Positions 27,828-35,938 are shown, counted from the stretch's first letter. The stretch is DNA of 50,395 nt from Pseudomonadota bacterium (GCA_021813805.1 JAKAJL010000027.1:1-50395), one strand, 5' to 3'. Numbers and translations: made by a program. Notes: generated by a model from the letters alone, not told the origin.

Positions 27828-29639
27828 TCATATGCCCTTCGTAGCTGTCGCGAGCCAGGCGCGCTCCGTGGCGTCGAGCATGGGCGACAAAGCCGCCCGC
27901 ACCCTGGCATGGTAGGCGTTGAGCCAAGCTTTTTCCTCGCCGGTCAGGAGCTTCGGCTCGATCAGGCGCAGGTCGATCGGGACCAGGGTCAGGGTCTCGA
28001 AGCCGAGCATGTCGCGTTCCGCGCCGGGCATGTCGCGCGGCTCCACCGCGACCAGGTTTTCGATGCGGATGCCGAAAGCGCCCTCGCGATAATAGCCCGG
28101 CTCGTTGGACAGGATCATGCCCGGCTCCAGCGCCGCCGCGCCGAGCTTGGAAATACGCTGCGGACCCTCGTGAACAGAGAGATAGGAGCCGACGCCATGG
28201 CCGGTTCCATGGTCGAAATCGAGCCCCGCCTCCCATAGGGGCCGCCGCGCGAAGGCGTCGATCTGCGCGCCGCTGGTTCCTGTGGGAAAGACGGCGCGCG
28301 CAATGGCGATGTGGCCTTTGAGCACGAGCGTATTGGCGCGTCTGGCCTCTTTGGAGGGGCGGCCGACCGCAAGCGTGCGTGTGACGTCGGTGGTGCCGTC
28401 GAGATATTGGCCGCCGGAATCGACCAGATAGACGCCCTTGCCGATGCGCGCGTTGGATTTCTCCGTCACCCGATAATGGGGCAGGGCGGCGTGGGGGCCG
28501 GCGGCGGAAATGGTCGGGAAGGAAATATCGCGTAAGGCGCCGGTGTCGCGCCTGAAAGTCTCCAGCGCCTGGGCCGCCGAGATTTCGCTGAGCCGGCCCC
28601 TGGGCGCGGCGCGGTCGAACCAGCACAAAAAGCGCGCCATGGCGACGCCGTCGCGCAGATGGGCGGCGCGGGCGCCGGCCAGCTCCGTCGCATTCTTGCG
28701 CGCCTTCAGCAACGCGATGGGGTCGGCTCCGATTTCCGCATCGCCGCCGGCTTCGGTGAAGAGCCGGCTGAGGCGCGCCGGCGCCGTCGCCGAGTCGAAC
28801 AATATTTTCTGCTTTTTGCCGCCAAGCGCTTTTAACGCTTCGGGCAGGGCGCTGGGGGGCGCGAGTTGCGCTAGTTTCGCCAGCGACTGGGCGATCCGCG
28901 CGGAAAACTTTTCCGGGTCGAGGAAGAGGCGCGGCTTGCCCCGGCGCGGGATCAAGGCGTAGCCGAGCGCGATCGGCGTGTGGGCGACGTCCGCTCCGCG
29001 CAGGTTGAAGGCCCAGGCCAGGGCGTGGGGATCGCTGACCAGAAGCGCGTCGGCGGCCAGCGTCTTGGCGACCTGTTTCAGTTTGGTTTCGGCGGGCTCT
29101 CCGGCGTATTTCTTGGGATGGAGGACGACGCGGCCGAGCGGCGGCGCGGGGCGGTCGGCCCACAGGAGGTCGATCGGGTTTTCGTCCACCGCGACAAGAC
29201 TCGCCCCGGCCTTTTTCACCGCCGCCTCGAAACGCGCGACCTGCCCCCCGGTGTGCAGCCAGGGATCGAAGCCGACGCGGGCGCCTTTTTTTGCGTTTTT
29301 CGCCAGCCATTCGCTCGGCGGCGTCTCGCCGAGCGGGACGATCGAAAACGCCTTTGCATCCACCTGCTCGCGCGCCTGGATGGCGTAGCGGCCATCGGCG
29401 AAGAGCGCGGCCTTGTCGGCGAGGACCACCGCGAATCCGGCGCTGCCGGTGAAGCCTGTGAGCCAGGCCAGACGCTCCTCGCAGGGCGCGACATATTCAT
29501 TCTGATGGGCGTCGGCGCGCGGAACGAGAAAGCCGTCGAGATTCATCGCCGCCAATCGCGCGCGCAGCATTTTCAGCCTGGGAGCGCCGAGCGAAGGATC
29601 GGCGGTTTCGTCGAAGGTCTGGAAACGGGAGTCGAACAT
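27828..29639 (-). CDS. pepP: Xaa-Pro aminopeptidase (aminopeptidase P, M24B)
   Basis: A 603-residue metallopeptidase that removes an N-terminal residue ahead of proline. Two creatinase-like N-terminal domains (LRARLAAMNLDGFLVPRADAHQNEYV, then FDPWLHTGGQVARFE) precede the pita-bread catalytic domain. Metal ligands are visible in VDSGGQYLDGTTDVTRT (Asp and Asp), GTGHGVGSYLSVHEGP (His), ILSNEPGYY (Glu) and GIRIENLV (Glu). The three-domain length near 600 matches the eukaryote-like form common in alphaproteobacteria. The ATG at 29639 begins MFDSRFQTFDETADPSLG. It is not in an obvious operon. Confidence 0.93.
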   Translation of the reverse strand: MFDSRFQTFDETADPSLGAPRLKMLRARLAAMNLDGFLVPRADAHQNEYVAPCEERLAWLTGFTGSAGFAVVLADKAALFADGRYAIQAREQVDAKAFSIVPLGETPPSEWLAKNAKKGARVGFDPWLHTGGQVARFEAAVKKAGASLVAVDENPIDLLWADRPAPPLGRVVLHPKKYAGEPAETKLKQVAKTLAADALLVSDPHALAWAFNLRGADVAHTPIALGYALIPRRGKPRLFLDPEKFSARIAQSLAKLAQLAPPSALPEALKALGGKKQKILFDSATAPARLSRLFTEAGGDAEIGADPIALLKARKNATELAGARAAHLRDGVAMARFLCWFDRAAPRGRLSEISAAQALETFRRDTGALRDISFPTISAAGPHAALPHYRVTEKSNARIGKGVYLVDSGGQYLDGTTDVTRTLAVGRPSKEARRANTLVLKGHIAIARAVFPTGTSGAQIDAFARRPLWEAGLDFDHGTGHGVGSYLSVHEGPQRISKLGAAALEPGMILSNEPGYYREGAFGIRIENLVAVEPRDMPGAERDMLGFETLTLVPIDLRLIEPKLLTGEEKAWLNAYHARVRAALSPMLDATERAWLATATKGI

Positions 29640-29828
29640 TTCGCCAGTTTAGGCAATTTCTCGGCGAAAGGCGATTTTTCGACGTTTGCAAGGCGGCGCC
29701 GGGAGGAGGACTCCACGCGGCGTCCGCGCCGCCAGAGGAAAAAGCGCCTTCATTGGCTCGCGCCTTTCTCACCACGCCATTCCGGGATGGGACTCGAAGA
29801 GCTCAAAAACTCACGCTTATGGCGACAG

Positions 29829-31745
29829 CTAAGGCCCCGCCCCGGGGTTGTTCTGGCTTTGCGGCGCCGCCGCCGCACGCATGCCGCCCATTATGTTGAA
29901 GCGCGCTTTTTGCTCATCGCTCAGCGAAGCGTAAAACGTCTTCAAGGCCGGTTTCACCGTATTGGCTGCTTGTTCCAACGCTTTCAGCCGCATGGAAACC
30001 GCTTCCAGGCGGCCCGTCATCGTTTGCGGCAGAGTGGAAGGGCAGGATGCGTTGAGGTCCGATCCAGCGGCCGTCGAAGCGGCCTTGAGGCTGTCGAACG
30101 CAGCTTCCTGGTGCTCTGTCGGCTTCACAATGCCCTCGATACGCCGAACCGGCACAAGGGTAAAGCTTTGCGCGCCTTGCTTGCAGAGCGCAGCGAGATC
30201 CCGCGCCGGGGCCTGGTTAACGGCGACGCCCCGGTTCCTGATTCGGCCATGGTTTTCGACCGCGGCCAATTCAGCTCTCTGCTGGTCATCGAGAGAGTTA
30301 TAGAAGGCCGTCAGGGGCGCGCGCACAATATCGACCGCCTGCGCCATGGCCTGGAGCCGCTTGACGACGTCGTCAAGCCGTCCGACCGGCGTCAGGGGAG
30401 CCATGGCCGGACAGGACGCGCTCAAGATCGCGCGGGCTTGGTCCGAGGCCGCTTGGACCTGATCGAGGATCGCCTTTTGCGCGTCAGTCGCTTGTATCGC
30501 TCTCCCGATTTGGCCGAGCGGCAAATCCGTGACGCCGGGCGCCAGGCCGCCGCAAGTCTGCTCCATATTGGCAGGGGCGCTATTGGCAGGGGCGCTCGCG
30601 ACGGCGGGGACAACACGATGACGCCTGGCGTAATGCCGGTGATGCCGATGATGGCGATGTCCGTGATAATAGGCGGTATAGCCTTCCGCATTGAGCGGAT
30701 AGCCGTAGATGTCGAACGGTGAATAGTCGTTATAGCCGTAGTCGCCGTAATAACCGTCGTATACGCCATAGCCGCCATAGGGCCCGTAATCGTTATAGGC
30801 GTAAGACGAGCAGTAACCATAATAGTCATAGAATGGGCACATGTCCTCGCCTGGCCAGAAAATCGACGACAACAAAAAGTCTGACCCATAAAAGAAGAAC
30901 GGATTGTAATAGGCATAAGGCCAAAGGGCATAGGTCATCATGTCGCCATAGAAGAATGGCCAGAACACGGAACCGTCCCAATCGCCGTAGCCGTAACCCC
31001 AATTATTCCAGCCCTCACCCCAATTATTCCGACCCCAGCGATTCCATCCCTGCATATTGCCGAAGCCATTGCGGTTGAACCCGCGCGAGTTGAATCCCTG
31101 AACGCCATGGAAAGCGGCGGCGCCGGCCATCCGGTTGCCTGCTAAGGCCGTTCCCTGGCCGAAACGCCCGCCATTGCCCAGACGCCCACCGGCGAAACGC
31201 CCGCCCTGTGCGCCCGCGAAATGACCGCCGAGACGCCCGCCCCGTGCGCCGCCGAAATGGCTGCCCGCGAAACGCCCGCCATGAGCGCCGCCGAAATGGC
31301 TGCCTGCGAAATGGCCGCCGCGGGTTCCGCCGAAATGCCTGCCGGCGAAATGGCCGCCGTGGGCGCCGCCGAAATGCCTGCCGGCGAAGTGACCGCCGTG
31401 GAACCCGCCGAAGTGACCTCCGTGGAAGGCGCCGAAGCGCCCGCCGTGGAACCCGCCGAAGCGCCCGCCGTGGAACCCGCCGAAGCGCCCGCCGTGGAAG
31501 CCGCCGAAGCCGCCGTGGAAGCCGCCGAAGCCGCCGTGGAAGCCGCCGAAGCCGCCGTGGAAGCCGCCGAAGCCGCCGCCGTGGAAGCCGCCGAAGCCGC
31601 CGCCCCCGAAATGCCCGCCACCGCCAAAGCCGCCACCATGACCGAAAGCGTAGGCCTCTTGCGTTACGCCAGGCACATGCAGAATTGGCGCGCCGAACCC
31701 GAGGGCCGCGGCCAGCACGGAAATTTTCACTATTTGACGAAACAT
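29829..31745 (-). CDS. Large exported protein: Gly-rich repeats fused to two Spy-like domains
   Basis: A 638-residue protein. A signal peptide (about residues 1-33) leads into Gly/His/Phe repeats of the pattern GGFHGGRF and GGHFAGRH to about residue 215. An aromatic Tyr/Gly/Pro region (about 240-370) ends in a His-rich run HGHRHHRHHRHYARRHR. Two tandem LTXXQ/Spy-like domains follow, at about 397-500 and 520-625, each with a Cys-led start, a RLDDV/RLEAV helix and a tail (FYNSLDDQQRAEL, FYASLSDEQKARF). The His run may bind metal, but this is not shown. The two-gene unit at 11385-13113 carries the same parts unfused. The ATG at 31745 has ACGAGGATC upstream. Confidence 0.8.
   Translation of the reverse strand: MFRQIVKISVLAAALGFGAPILHVPGVTQEAYAFGHGGGFGGGGHFGGGGFGGFHGGGFGGFHGGFGGFHGGFGGFHGGFGGFHGGRFGGFHGGRFGGFHGGRFGAFHGGHFGGFHGGHFAGRHFGGAHGGHFAGRHFGGTRGGHFAGSHFGGAHGGRFAGSHFGGARGGRLGGHFAGAQGGRFAGGRLGNGGRFGQGTALAGNRMAGAAAFHGVQGFNSRGFNRNGFGNMQGWNRWGRNNWGEGWNNWGYGYGDWDGSVFWPFFYGDMMTYALWPYAYYNPFFFYGSDFLLSSIFWPGEDMCPFYDYYGYCSSYAYNDYGPYGGYGVYDGYYGDYGYNDYSPFDIYGYPLNAEGYTAYYHGHRHHRHHRHYARRHRVVPAVASAPANSAPANMEQTCGGLAPGVTDLPLGQIGRAIQATDAQKAILDQVQAASDQARAILSASCPAMAPLTPVGRLDDVVKRLQAMAQAVDIVRAPLTAFYNSLDDQQRAELAAVENHGRIRNRGVAVNQAPARDLAALCKQGAQSFTLVPVRRIEGIVKPTEHQEAAFDSLKAASTAAGSDLNASCPSTLPQTMTGRLEAVSMRLKALEQAANTVKPALKTFYASLSDEQKARFNIMGGMRAAAAPQSQNNPGAGP
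31206..31620. repeat. Minisatellite inside the Gly-rich/Spy fusion gene
   Basis: Runs of near-identical units lie on the plus strand: a 21-base unit (GCCGTGGAAGCCGCCGAAGC with one more C) repeated about four times at 31494-31600, preceded by 24-base units with GCGCCCGCCGTGGAACCC. The units encode the heptad GGFHGGF and its RFGGFHGG variant. Copy number could vary by slippage. Confidence 0.75.
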
Positions 31746-32077
31746 GATCCTCGTCCCTTCACCACGAAGCGACGACGCAGCCCTTCAACGTCTTTTTTAA
31801 CCGACGCTAAACGCGCGGCGCGCTCGTTTTGTTCCGGTTTTTCAAAAAATTGATCCCCTTTGCCGAGGCGCCAACGGGCGAGGCGCCGCCGCAAGGGAGA
31901 CGTCAACGCCAAACATTGGCGGCGGCGGCGGACAAAGGCGCGCCCCTGGCCCCGCGCGGCGCGCCCAGCGGAAACTGCGGAGGCCCCATTTTCGTTCGAC
32001 AACGTCCGGTCTGTCCAACGGACGGGCTGGCGTACGCGCATCGGTCGCGCCGCTGGAGCATCGCTCAGCCTGTACGG
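31746..32077. other. 332-base intergenic region, no convincing gene
   Basis: It lies upstream of the Gly-rich/Spy fusion gene and after the stop of the small exported gene, both on the minus strand. A plus-strand frame from 31829 starts MFRFFKKLIPF but soon becomes Arg/Ala-rich without a recognisable domain, and it runs antisense into the next gene, so I do not call it. The fusion-gene promoter should lie here. Confidence 0.45.
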
Positions 32078-32416
32078 CTAATCGCAGACGTAAATGCGAC
32101 GCCAGCGCCGGTGAATGACAGCGTGGGTGGAGCGGCGCAACCGGTCGCCATAGGCGAAGGATGAAATCGGGGGGTCATAGATATAGGCCGCCGGCCCATA
32201 GAGCGCCTGGCCGTCCCGATCCACGATGACGGTCTGCCCCGGATATTGGGCATTGGCGGAAGCCGAACCCACGACCGCCCCGGTGACCAAGGCGCCGCCC
32301 ATGGCGGCTGCCGCAACGGCGGGAGCGATGAAAAACGCTTGCGCTTTCGGGGCGGTCGCGGTGACGACGCTCATTGCCGCAAGCGCCGCTATCGAAGTCG
32401 AGAGTAACCGATTCAT
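32078..32416 (-). CDS. Small exported protein with Ala/Gly-rich hydrophobic segment
   Basis: A 112-residue protein. The signal peptide (MNRLLSTSIAALAAMSVVTATAPKAQA) is followed by a second hydrophobic Ala/Gly stretch (FFIAPAVAAAAMGGALVTGAVVGSASA) that resembles a glycine-zipper membrane segment. A short soluble part with GQTVIVDRDGQALYGPAAYIYDP and a basic C-terminal end follow, ending in a lone cysteine (IYVCD). The function is unknown. The ATG at 32416 has AAGGAG at a good distance. The strong leader and Shine-Dalgarno site make it a likely real gene. Confidence 0.7.
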   Translation of the reverse strand: MNRLLSTSIAALAAMSVVTATAPKAQAFFIAPAVAAAAMGGALVTGAVVGSASANAQYPGQTVIVDRDGQALYGPAAYIYDPPISSFAYGDRLRRSTHAVIHRRWRRIYVCD

Positions 32417-32552
32417 GGCGTACTCCTTTCTCGGAACGGCAATCGGTTTCCCGGTTTGCGGCCGGCCCGCGCCTGGGCATGGTTCAGCCGCTCGCTCGCC
32501 CATGGCAGGCGTTCGCCCAGAGCCTTGATGTGAAATCGGAACCGGCGAGTAA

Positions 32553-33491
32553 CTATCGTTTTCGGGGCGCCGCGCCCGAGCGGCGCAACAAAAGCGTCGC
32601 CCAGCCTTCGATGTCGCGCCGCCTCCACAGCCAGAAGCCTTGGGCGCGATAGGCGGTCAAGACGCCGGGGACGTCGCGCGCAAGCAGGCCGGAAAGCACC
32701 AGCTCAGCCCCGGGCGCCGCGACGCGGGCCAGCGACGGCGCGAGATGGCGCAAGGGTTTCGCCAGAATATTGGCTAGGATCAGGTCGTAATGCCGGGGAC
32801 GGTCGAGCGCCGGATGGTCGACGCCCCGGGCGATCACGGGCCGCAGCCACGGGCCTGCGCCATTGAGCAGCGCATTGCCGCGCGTCGCCGCCACGGCGTC
32901 GGCGTCGATGTCGCCGGCGGCGATTTTTTCGCGCAAGGCGCGCGCCAGGGCAAGCGAGAGAACGCCGGTCCCGCAGCCGACATCGATCACGGCGCGCGGG
33001 CGTCGGCGCTTGAGAATTTCGTCGATGAACAGCAGACAGCCGCGTGTGGTGCCGTGATGGCCGGTGCCGAAGGCGAGGGCCGCCTCGATCTCCAGCGCAA
33101 TGTCGTTGGCCTTTACGCGCGCGCGGTCGTGCGCGCCGTGAACCAGGAAGCGCCCGGCGCGGACGGCGGATAGGCCCTCCAACGCGGCAGCGACCCAGTC
33201 CCGCCGCTCGACCCGGCCGAATTCGATCTTCTGCGCCAGCTCCTCGCCGAACGCGGCCGCGACCAGGGTGCGGATATTGTCGGGATCGGGCTCGCGGCCG
33301 AAATAGATTTCCACCATCCAGGGCGTGGCGGCCCAGCTCGCGGTCGAGGATTTCTCCTCGAAGGCGGCGGCGGCGGTTTCGGCAGGGTCGAACGTCTCGA
33401 CCACAAGGTCGGCGACGGCGCGCGCCCGATCCTCGTCGCAGCGCAGGCGCGCGACGAATGCGGCGTTGTTGGGGGGCAATCCTTCAAGCAT
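32553..33491 (-). CDS. prmA: Ribosomal protein L11 methyltransferase
   Basis: A 312-residue SAM-dependent enzyme that trimethylates ribosomal protein L11. The N-terminal recognition part (PWMVEIYFGREPDPDNIRTLVAAAFG) is followed by the family motif EAALAFGTGHHGTTRGCLL, the SAM site AVIDVGCGTGVLSLALA, the second acidic strand in AGDIDADAVAATRGNA, and LILANILAKPL (NPPY-like). The ATG at 33491 opens MLEGLPPNNAAFV. It is transcribed away from tRNA-Tyr. Confidence 0.93.
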   Translation of the reverse strand: MLEGLPPNNAAFVARLRCDEDRARAVADLVVETFDPAETAAAAFEEKSSTASWAATPWMVEIYFGREPDPDNIRTLVAAAFGEELAQKIEFGRVERRDWVAAALEGLSAVRAGRFLVHGAHDRARVKANDIALEIEAALAFGTGHHGTTRGCLLFIDEILKRRRPRAVIDVGCGTGVLSLALARALREKIAAGDIDADAVAATRGNALLNGAGPWLRPVIARGVDHPALDRPRHYDLILANILAKPLRHLAPSLARVAAPGAELVLSGLLARDVPGVLTAYRAQGFWLWRRRDIEGWATLLLRRSGAAPRKR

Positions 33492-33544
33492 GTCGCCGGG
33501 GTATCATGGGGAGCCGGGCAAGTCGACCGCGCTGTTTTTTGCTG

Positions 33545-33573
33545 TTGACATGACGCCTGCGCGAAAGCATAAG
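33545..33573 (+). promoter_or_regulatory. Promoter-like sequence ahead of tRNA-Tyr
   Basis: TTGACA (33545-33550), a 17-base spacer and CATAAG (33568-33573) lie 63 bases before the mature 5' end of tRNA-Tyr. The -35 box is a perfect match. The -10 box is partial. No other plus-strand gene lies between. Confidence 0.5.
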
Positions 33574-33586
33574 CGGGCCATCGAGG

Positions 33587-33609
33587 GGCCCCGCGCGACG
33601 GGGCCTTTT
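33587..33609 (+). terminator. Terminator-like hairpin in the tRNA-Tyr leader
   Basis: GGCCCCG (33587-33593) and CGGGGCC (33599-33605) form a 7-bp GC stem with loop CGCGA, followed by TTTT. It falls between the promoter-like sequence and the tRNA. It could be an attenuator, or the end of an unrelated small transcript. Confidence 0.5.
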
Positions 33610-33636
33610 CGTCGCCGGAAAGCTTGATTTCCGTCG

Positions 33637-33721
33637 GGGAGAGTGTCCCGAGCGGCAAAGGGGGCGGACTGTAAATCCGCTGGCTAAGCCTTCGTAGGTT
33701 CGAGTCCTACCTCTCCCACCA
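33637..33721 (+). tRNA. tRNA-Tyr (GUA)
   Basis: Acceptor strands GGGAGAG and CTCTCCC pair fully. The anticodon stem-loop is GCGGA-CTGTAAA-TCCGC, giving anticodon GUA. A long variable arm (TGGCTAAGCCTTC region) fits a class II tRNA. The T arm is GTAGG-TTCGAGT-CCTAC, followed by discriminator A. CCA is encoded at 33719-33721. Confidence 0.95.
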
Positions 33722-34003
33722 CCCTTTTCAGCGGCCTGTTGACGTCAAGCCCGCGCTGGCGCCGCGACGACAGTATGGGCCAGGCGGACGCAAATTATAA
33801 CATTTGAATATATGTATAATTAGATGTTCGAGAACTTGATTTCTACGTCGGATACTGACGCTGAATGCTCTCTGGTTGACAATTATCAAAGACAAACTCC
33901 AGCGCTCCTCTGTAAACATCGAACAAGCCGGCCCGGCCGGCGATCATCGCGTGAAGCAGAGGCCGGAGTGCTGGATTCGGCCGCAAAAAAGAGGCGAGAC
34001 TCA

Positions 34004-34501
34004 ATGACGCCGCGCCGTTCGATCCTTTTCGCTCTCGCCTTCTGCGTCGGCGCGCCCGCGCTTGCCCAGGACGGCGTCCATTTCAAGACCCGTTGCGAAA
34101 TGACGCCGGCTGACTGGTGTCAGTGGGGCGATCTTCGCAACCGGAATTTGAACGGCAAGGATCTCTCGGATTCAAATTTTGAATCCGTGGATCTGCGCGG
34201 CGCGACGCTGCAGGGCGCGACTCTGGAGCGGCTCAACCTCCATCTCGCCAATCTCGCCGGAGCTGATTTTTCCAAGGCGAATCTCGCCCACGCGACATTG
34301 TACGCCGCCAGGGCGACAGGCGCGAATTTCTCAGGCGCCCGCCTCGATGGCGCCAATTTCACCAAGGCGGACCTGAGCGGCGCCGACTTTCGTGGCGCGC
34401 AGGTCGGCTCGGGCGCGTGGTTCGTCGGCGCGAGGCTTGGCGGCGCGACCTGGACCGACGGGCGCAAATGCGGGCCCCAATCCGTCGGCCAGTGCGACTG
34501 A
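34004..34501 (+). CDS. Exported pentapeptide-repeat protein
   Basis: A 165-residue protein. The signal peptide (RRSILFALAFCVGAPALA, cleavage likely before QDGVH) is followed by a short Cys-bearing segment CEMTPADWC. About fifteen pentapeptide units of the A(D/N)LXX type follow (for example ANLAGADFSKANLAHATL), enough for nearly four turns of a right-handed quadrilateral beta-helix. The C-terminal cap carries a second Cys pair (KCGPQSVGQC). Pentapeptide proteins with signals act outside the cytoplasm, and the role is not known. The ATG at 34004 has GAGGCGAG upstream. The frame stays open to 33824, but the leader marks this start. Confidence 0.8.
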   Translation: MTPRRSILFALAFCVGAPALAQDGVHFKTRCEMTPADWCQWGDLRNRNLNGKDLSDSNFESVDLRGATLQGATLERLNLHLANLAGADFSKANLAHATLYAARATGANFSGARLDGANFTKADLSGADFRGAQVGSGAWFVGARLGGATWTDGRKCGPQSVGQCD

Positions 34502-34594
34502 ACATGCCGCAATCCCGCGCCCCGCTCGTGTCGCGGATCTGTGCGGCCGGGTCTTCCGCGGCGCTCGATCGGGCGACAGGATTGAGAAAAGCCG

Positions 34595-34906
34595 TCAGCC
34601 GGTGCTCCAGATGCGTGGGCGCTTCATGCCGGCGATTTTGCAGGCCTGGCCGGGGTAACCATAGGGGAAGAGTTCGAACAGCCGGTTGCGGCCGGCGCCG
34701 CGCGTTTCCGTCAGGTGGCGCATGACGAAGCGGGCGTCGGGCGGAAGCTGATGCTCCTCCCAGAAGGCGCGCATGAAGCTTATGGCCGACCAATGGTCTT
34801 CATTCAGTTCGATATCGAGTTCGCGGGCCTTGTCCCTGGCCCAGTCCTCGGTCCATTCGGCGGGATCGATCAGATAGCCCTCGACGTCGGTTTGCGGCGT
34901 GGTCAT
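34595..34906 (-). CDS. DsrC/TusE-family sulfur-relay-like protein lacking the penultimate cysteine
   Basis: A 103-residue protein of the DsrC/TusE/RspA family. The family fold shows in DVEGYLIDPAEWTEDWARDKARELDIELNEDHW and FMRAFWEEHQLPPDARF. The C-terminal arm reads YGYPGQACKIAGMKRPRIWSTG. DsrC has two cysteines in this arm (CysB, then CysA eleven residues later) and TusE has CysA only. Here the CysB position is kept, while the CysA position is Trp and the tail is two residues longer. A sulfur-carrier role like DsrC is therefore doubtful; a regulatory RspA-like role is possible. The strong GGAGGAGG Shine-Dalgarno site marks the ATG at 34906. The LysR gene lies upstream on the same strand. Confidence 0.8.
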   Translation of the reverse strand: MTTPQTDVEGYLIDPAEWTEDWARDKARELDIELNEDHWSAISFMRAFWEEHQLPPDARFVMRHLTETRGAGRNRLFELFPYGYPGQACKIAGMKRPRIWSTG

Positions 34907-35032
34907 GGTCCTCCTCCTGAACACAATCTTTTCGTGGCGCTTCACGAAGATAGCGAATCCCGCCGAGGGGTCCATCGGCCATCGGGGCGCGGAATTGCGC
35001 CAGCGCAAGGAAAATGCGTTCCGGCGTGAAGG

Positions 35033-35938
35033 CTAACGCGGGCTTGCCGCCGATTCCTGCATCAGCGCGAGCATGGCTTTGGCGGCGCGCGACGTGTAGA
35101 GTTGCCGGTGCGAGAGAATGTAGAACGGGCGCTTGGGCAGGGAAAAAGGCAATTGGACCAGGGCGCCGGCCTTGATCGAGGCGCGGGCGACCAGGCTCGA
35201 TAACACCGCCAGGCCCGCGCCGGCCTCGACCGCCGTGCGCAAGGACTCGTTCGACGGCAGTTCGAGCACAACCCGCGGCGTGTGGCCGGGCGGCGCGAAC
35301 GATTGGATCAGCTCCTCGAAGGCTTCGCGCGTGCCGGAGCCTTTTTCGCGCGCGACCCATGGGGTGTCTTGGATGGCGTCCCGGATCGTGGCGGCGTCCG
35401 CGCCGGCGAGCGTCGCGGCGAGCGCGGGCGCGGCCACGACCAGCAACTCATCGTCGTCGACGCAAGCGACGGTCAGCAGCGGATCGGAGACGGCGCCCTC
35501 GACCAGGCCGAGGTCGATCTCGCCCGCGATCGCGAGTTCGGCGACCTCGTGGGTATTGCCGATGGTCAGCCGGACGGCGACGCCGGGATAGAGTTCGGCG
35601 AAGCGGGCGAGGCGCGGCGGCAGCCAGTAATTGCCGGTGGTCTGGCTGGCGGCGACATTCAGACGCCCGGCCTTCAGGCCGCCGATGTCGGCCAGCACCT
35701 TTTCGGTGCGCTGCGCGGCGACCAGCAGGGCGCGCGCCTCGGCGAGAAAGGCCCGGCCCTCCTGGGTCAGGGCGACCCGCCGGCCGATCCGGTCGAACAG
35801 CTTGATGTCATGGCGGTATTCGAGCGCGCCGATCGCGGCGCTGACCGCTGATTGGGTCAGATTGAGCTGGCCCGCCGCGCGCGTGACATGCTCAAGCTCC
35901 GCGACGGCGACGAAAATGCGCAACTGGTCGAGTGTCAC
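35033..35938 (-). CDS. LysR-type transcriptional regulator
   Basis: A 301-residue regulator with the winged helix-turn-helix TLDQLRIFVAVAELEHVTRAAGQLNLTQSAVSAAIGALE and an effector domain with EKGSGTREAFEELI and VEAGAGLAVLSS. The GTG at 35938 is chosen because GGGAGG precedes it and the DNA-binding domain begins at once; an upstream frame to 35986 looks non-coding. It resembles the CbbR/YeiE/CysB-like branch of LysR proteins, several of which respond to sulfur or anion signals, but the ligand cannot be read from sequence. The DsrC-like gene starts 126 bases beyond its stop on the same strand. Confidence 0.9.
   Translation of the reverse strand: MTLDQLRIFVAVAELEHVTRAAGQLNLTQSAVSAAIGALEYRHDIKLFDRIGRRVALTQEGRAFLAEARALLVAAQRTEKVLADIGGLKAGRLNVAASQTTGNYWLPPRLARFAELYPGVAVRLTIGNTHEVAELAIAGEIDLGLVEGAVSDPLLTVACVDDDELLVVAAPALAATLAGADAATIRDAIQDTPWVAREKGSGTREAFEELIQSFAPPGHTPRVVLELPSNESLRTAVEAGAGLAVLSSLVARASIKAGALVQLPFSLPKRPFYILSHRQLYTSRAAKAMLALMQESAASPR

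Noticed and set aside
31221-31853. Plus-strand open frame of 210 codons rich in Glu-Ala-Ala repeats
   Set aside because: It is antisense to the Gly-rich repeats. The GGN/CCN codon pattern keeps the other strand open, and there is no domain or Shine-Dalgarno site.
31829-32164. Possible small plus-strand gene starting MFRFFKKLIPF
   Set aside because: It loses any protein-like character after about 20 residues, has no Shine-Dalgarno site and overlaps a better minus-strand gene.
33815-33820. TATAAT as a promoter for the pentapeptide-repeat gene
   Set aside because: The hexamer is there in an AT-rich stretch, but no -35 box is found at the right distance and it lies 184 bases before the start codon.
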